Shown here: positions 4,925-5,483 of the stretch, one piece after another | How the letters are laid out: each line of letters starts with the position of its first letter | How positions within the stretch are numbered: the stretch's first letter is position 1 | Assembly (NCBI GenBank): GCA_023129355.1 | Contig: JAGMCC010000085.1 | Coordinates: 1 to 5,483, forward strand | Source: Dehalococcoidia bacterium | GTDB taxonomy: Bacteria > Chloroflexota > Dehalococcoidia > E44-bin15 | Direction: 5' to 3' | Length of the DNA stretch: 5,483 nucleotides | The notes under the pieces: model-generated | Told to the model about the DNA's origin: nothing | Seen by the model: the letters and a program-made list of their open reading frames with translations, nothing else | The model's database searches: none | Program-made: the position numbers and the translations under genes

Positions 4925-5353
4925 ATGTTTCTTGGCGAGTACGAATATAAGATCGATCCCAAGGGGCGGGTGGCCATCCCTCCCAAGTTACGCAGCCAGT
5001 TTTCGGAGGGGATTGTGCTCGCCAAGGGCTTCGACCACTGTGTTAACGCCTATCCCCCACCGGCATGGAAACAATTCAGTGAGAGTTTCAATACCCTGCC
5101 CCCTGGGCGGAGTAAATCGCGGCGGATTGATCGATTTCTCTTCGCCTCCTCTTTCAGCCTGGAGCTTGATGAGCAAGGAAGGGTCTTACTGCCTCCTCCA
5201 CTGCGCCAGTACGCCGCGATAAAGGAAAGTCTGGTCATCGCCGGGGTAAATACTTACCTCGAGATCTGGAGCAAAGAACTCTGGGATGAAGAGCAGGCCC
5301 GCATGGAAGAGGAGGCCTGGCAGATTGCCGAGGGGATGGAGACGCGCCAGTGA
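4925..5353 (+). CDS. mraZ: Transcriptional regulator MraZ
   Basis: Encodes 142 residues, the usual MraZ length. MraZ is a DNA-binding protein of the AbrB-like swapped-hairpin class that forms rings and regulates the division and cell wall cluster it heads. The two internal repeats are visible: IDPKGRVAIPPKLR (10-23) and LDEQGRVLLPPPLR (81-94), each with the D-x-x-G-R signature. The tail WDEEQARMEEEAWQIAEGME is an acidic helix, as in homologues. The ATG at 4925 (MFLGEYEYKID) matches the family start. An in-frame GTG at 4910 has no ribosome binding site of its own, and its AGG-GTG context instead forms the AGGTGA (4908-4913) serving the ATG, at a rather long 11-base spacing. It is preceded by a strong promoter overlaid with probable MraZ boxes, and overlaps rsmH by 4 bases. 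Confidence 0.97.
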   Translation: MFLGEYEYKIDPKGRVAIPPKLRSQFSEGIVLAKGFDHCVNAYPPPAWKQFSESFNTLPPGRSKSRRIDRFLFASSFSLELDEQGRVLLPPPLRQYAAIKESLVIAGVNTYLEIWSKELWDEEQARMEEEAWQIAEGMETRQ

Positions 5354-5483
5354 AACATATCCCGGTTCTTCTCAATGAGGCTATCGAGGCGCTTCAGGTT
5401 AAGCCAAAGGGGCGATATGTTGACTGCACAGTGGGCGCAGGGGGACATGCCGCCGCTGTGCTGGAGCGCGGGGGGCAGATCCT
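5350..5483 (+). CDS. rsmH: 16S rRNA (cytosine-1402-N4) methyltransferase, N-terminal part (runs off the right edge)
   Basis: The first 44 codons are present. The frame reads HIPVLLNEAIEALQVKPKGR and then YVDCTVGAGGHAAAVLERGG, the classic N-terminus of RsmH (MraW), including motif I of the SAM-binding site (D-C-T-x-G-x-G-G-H). The enzyme methylates C1402 in the decoding centre of 16S rRNA. The start is GTG at 5350, which overlaps the mraZ stop (GTGA), with GGAG (5338-5341) 8 bases upstream, so the two genes are translationally coupled. The order mraZ-rsmH is the standard head of the dcw cluster; ftsL, penicillin-binding protein and mur genes would be expected beyond the edge. Confidence 0.97.
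   Translation, partial: MKHIPVLLNEAIEALQVKPKGRYVDCTVGAGGHAAAVLERGGQI

Overview
This 5.5 kb window is a compact bacterial chromosomal segment, moderately GC-rich, made of housekeeping genes in two divergent groups. The protein sequences look most like Chloroflexota, perhaps Dehalococcoidia. That is an impression from the PriA, MraZ and L19 sequences, not a computed placement.

Layout. The minus strand, read right to left, carries mogA (molybdopterin adenylyltransferase family, 4400-3900), trmD (tRNA m1G37 methyltransferase, 3768-3004), rplS (ribosomal protein L19, 3003-2641), a hairpin/T-run terminator (2633-2595), priA (primosomal helicase, 2578-131) and the first 27 codons of def (peptide deformylase, 81 to the window edge). 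The def gene has its own promoter, which matches the sigma-70 consensus exactly (TTGACA, 17 bp, TATAAT) and overlaps the priA stop codon. The plus strand carries mraZ (4925-5353) and the start of rsmH (from 5350), the first two genes of a dcw (division and cell wall) cluster.

The 524-base region between mogA and mraZ is regulatory. It holds two diverging promoters whose -10 regions lie in an exact 12-bp inverted repeat. Over the mraZ promoter lie five direct repeats of a GTGGN-like box spaced exactly 10 bp apart, which is the architecture expected of an MraZ operator. The minus-strand transcript would have a leader of about 320 nt containing a 9-bp hairpin and two short ORFs arranged stop-to-start. 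I could not assign these to a known family.

The most unusual feature is a small repeat with core GGGGAGAGCGAAAAAG (minus strand). It occurs inside priA, inside trmD and at the 3' end of mogA, always in the frame that reads GESEK, and always in a predicted loop or tail. At the mogA end it belongs to a decaying tandem array of about 33 bp per unit. This looks like a short sequence that spreads between neighbouring genes while keeping the reading frame. The duties of the genes themselves (tRNA modification, ribosome assembly, nascent-protein deformylation, replication restart, cell division onset) are ordinary growth functions.
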